Shown in pieces: positions 63,459 to 64,000 of a stretch of 64,000 nucleotides of DNA (position 1 is the stretch's first letter; every line of letters begins with the position of its first letter). The DNA comes from Altererythrobacter rubellus. Its GTDB lineage: Bacteria > Pseudomonadota > Alphaproteobacteria > Sphingomonadales > Sphingomonadaceae. The DNA is taken from the NCBI RefSeq assembly GCF_030284385.1, contig NZ_CP127221.1:1488001-1552000 (forward strand), given 5' to 3'. The translations under genes were made by a program, and so were the position numbers. Under the pieces are notes generated by a model that saw only the letters and a list, made by a program, of their open reading frames with translations, searched no databases and had not been told where the DNA came from.

Positions 63459-64000
63459 CAGGCGGCGCTTTCTTCCTCGCGAAGTTCAAGGCGTGGGAAC
63501 AGTGGTTTGGGCGCTTCAATCTGGAAACCACTTTCGGCAAGAGCCGAATACCAATGGTCGCGAATGCCGTCATAAGATCGGTTTTCAGTAGGAATCCCCA
63601 TAGTATCGAGCAATGTGGCGCTGCTGCCCGGGATCACAGGCTCTATGGCGACCGCCAGCTGCGCGATACAGATGTAAAGCGTTGCAAGAACGGTCTCCAT
63701 CCGTTCAGGGTCTGTCTTTCGCAGTGCCCAGGGGGCCTCGGCGTCGATGTAGCCATTGCAGGCGAACGCCGCCCTTAGCCACACCTCAACGCCCTGTTGA
63801 AAGGCAAGGCTGCTGAATGCGTCGGGTATTTCAGACGAGATAGCTCGATCGACAGTTTCGAAAAGTTCGGCATCTGATTCGGTATGACCATGAATAGCGG
63901 GCAGATATCCATCGAGGTTCTTGGCAATGAAGCCGAGTGTACGTTGTGCAAGATTTCCGAAAGCATTCCCCAACTCGCCATTGGCCCGCTGCACAATTGC
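63458..64000 (-). CDS. metG: Methionyl-tRNA synthetase, C-terminal part (cut by window edge)
   Basis: Only about the last 180 codons are present; the frame continues beyond base 64000. The segment is the anticodon-binding helical domain of class I MetRS: VQRANGELGNAFGNLAQRTLGFIAKNLDG near its start and the usual APWALRKTDPERMETVLATLYICIAQLAVAIEPVIP later. The C-terminus ends soon after, so there is no EMAP/Arc1p-like dimerisation domain. The catalytic core is outside the window. Start not seen; the end overlaps the tatD start. Confidence 0.93.
   Translation of the reverse strand, partial: AIVQRANGELGNAFGNLAQRTLGFIAKNLDGYLPAIHGHTESDAELFETVDRAISSEIPDAFSSLAFQQGVEVWLRAAFACNGYIDAEAPWALRKTDPERMETVLATLYICIAQLAVAIEPVIPGSSATLLDTMGIPTENRSYDGIRDHWYSALAESGFQIEAPKPLFPRLELREEESAA

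Noticed and set aside
1..64000. CRISPR arrays, rRNA genes, riboswitches
   Set aside because: No regularly spaced repeats, rRNA sequence or known riboswitch core was seen by eye; no covariance search was possible.

Overview
The window looks like chromosome from an alphaproteobacterium of the Sphingomonadales, probably Erythrobacteraceae. Evidence is the block dusB-ntrB-ntrC-ntrY-ntrX-hfq-hflX, the fused ispDF, a tandem double-Sm Hfq, the order mazG / small membrane protein / MBL hydrolase / tatD / metG, and the overall codon use. This placement is inferred from gene order and protein resemblance; no database was searched.

Region by region. (1) 1-7927, minus strand: a tightly coupled five-gene unit read from an exported TPR-CHAT (caspase-like) protein, through a small exported protein and a CHASE2-adenylate cyclase, to a two-partner-secretion pore (TpsB) and its adhesin/haemagglutinin substrate (TpsA, cut by the left edge). 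Bases and codons are visibly more AT-rich than the rest, and an IS3 transposase remnant lies just upstream, so it is probably acquired. (2) 8536-23689: a redox island of two converging operons. The plus operon encodes a pentahaem c-type cytochrome, a lipoprotein with two GlcG/HbpS-like domains, an outer-membrane barrel and a decahaem cytochrome fused to LVIVD repeats. The minus operon encodes a fusion of flavin reductase, two cyclic-nucleotide-binding domains and a four-cluster ferredoxin, then a dihaem membrane cytochrome b, an FHA-TM-decahaem cytochrome, and a CpdA-like phosphodiesterase. Together they outline an electron path from cytoplasmic NAD(P)H across both membranes. (3) 23796-31567: a CcmI/NrfG-like TPR protein, gdhA with an orphan Pycsar-type membrane effector homologue, an IS3-type relic, tRNA-Arg(CCT), an MFS transporter with a haloalkane dehalogenase, a decayed mscS and an acyl-CoA dehydrogenase.

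(4) 31637-45670: FtsB-like protein, pdhA-pdhB, a TadE/TadE/TadG operon, a phytoene-synthase-like protein, a dead EF-hand gene, trmFO, lysoplasmalogenase, a TauD-type dioxygenase, gyrA and a secreted repeat protein. (5) 45684-51541: a NYN/OST-HTH protein, a bicarbonate module (SbtA, PII-like SbtB, beta-carbonic anhydrase), lipA-ratA-like, a CinA C-terminal amidase and ispDF. (6) 51635-64000: dusB-ntrBC-ntrYX-hfq-hflX, then the minus-strand group mazG, a 58-residue membrane protein, MBL hydrolase, tatD and metG (cut by the right edge).

The most striking content is the redox island, whose cytoplasmic end carries cyclic-nucleotide-binding domains and whose membrane-anchored cytochrome carries an FHA domain. 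The TPS-CHASE2-CHAT unit is second. Cyclic-nucleotide parts recur in the left half (adenylate cyclase, cNMP-binding oxidoreductase, phosphodiesterase, Pycsar-like effector); a functional link between them is inference only.
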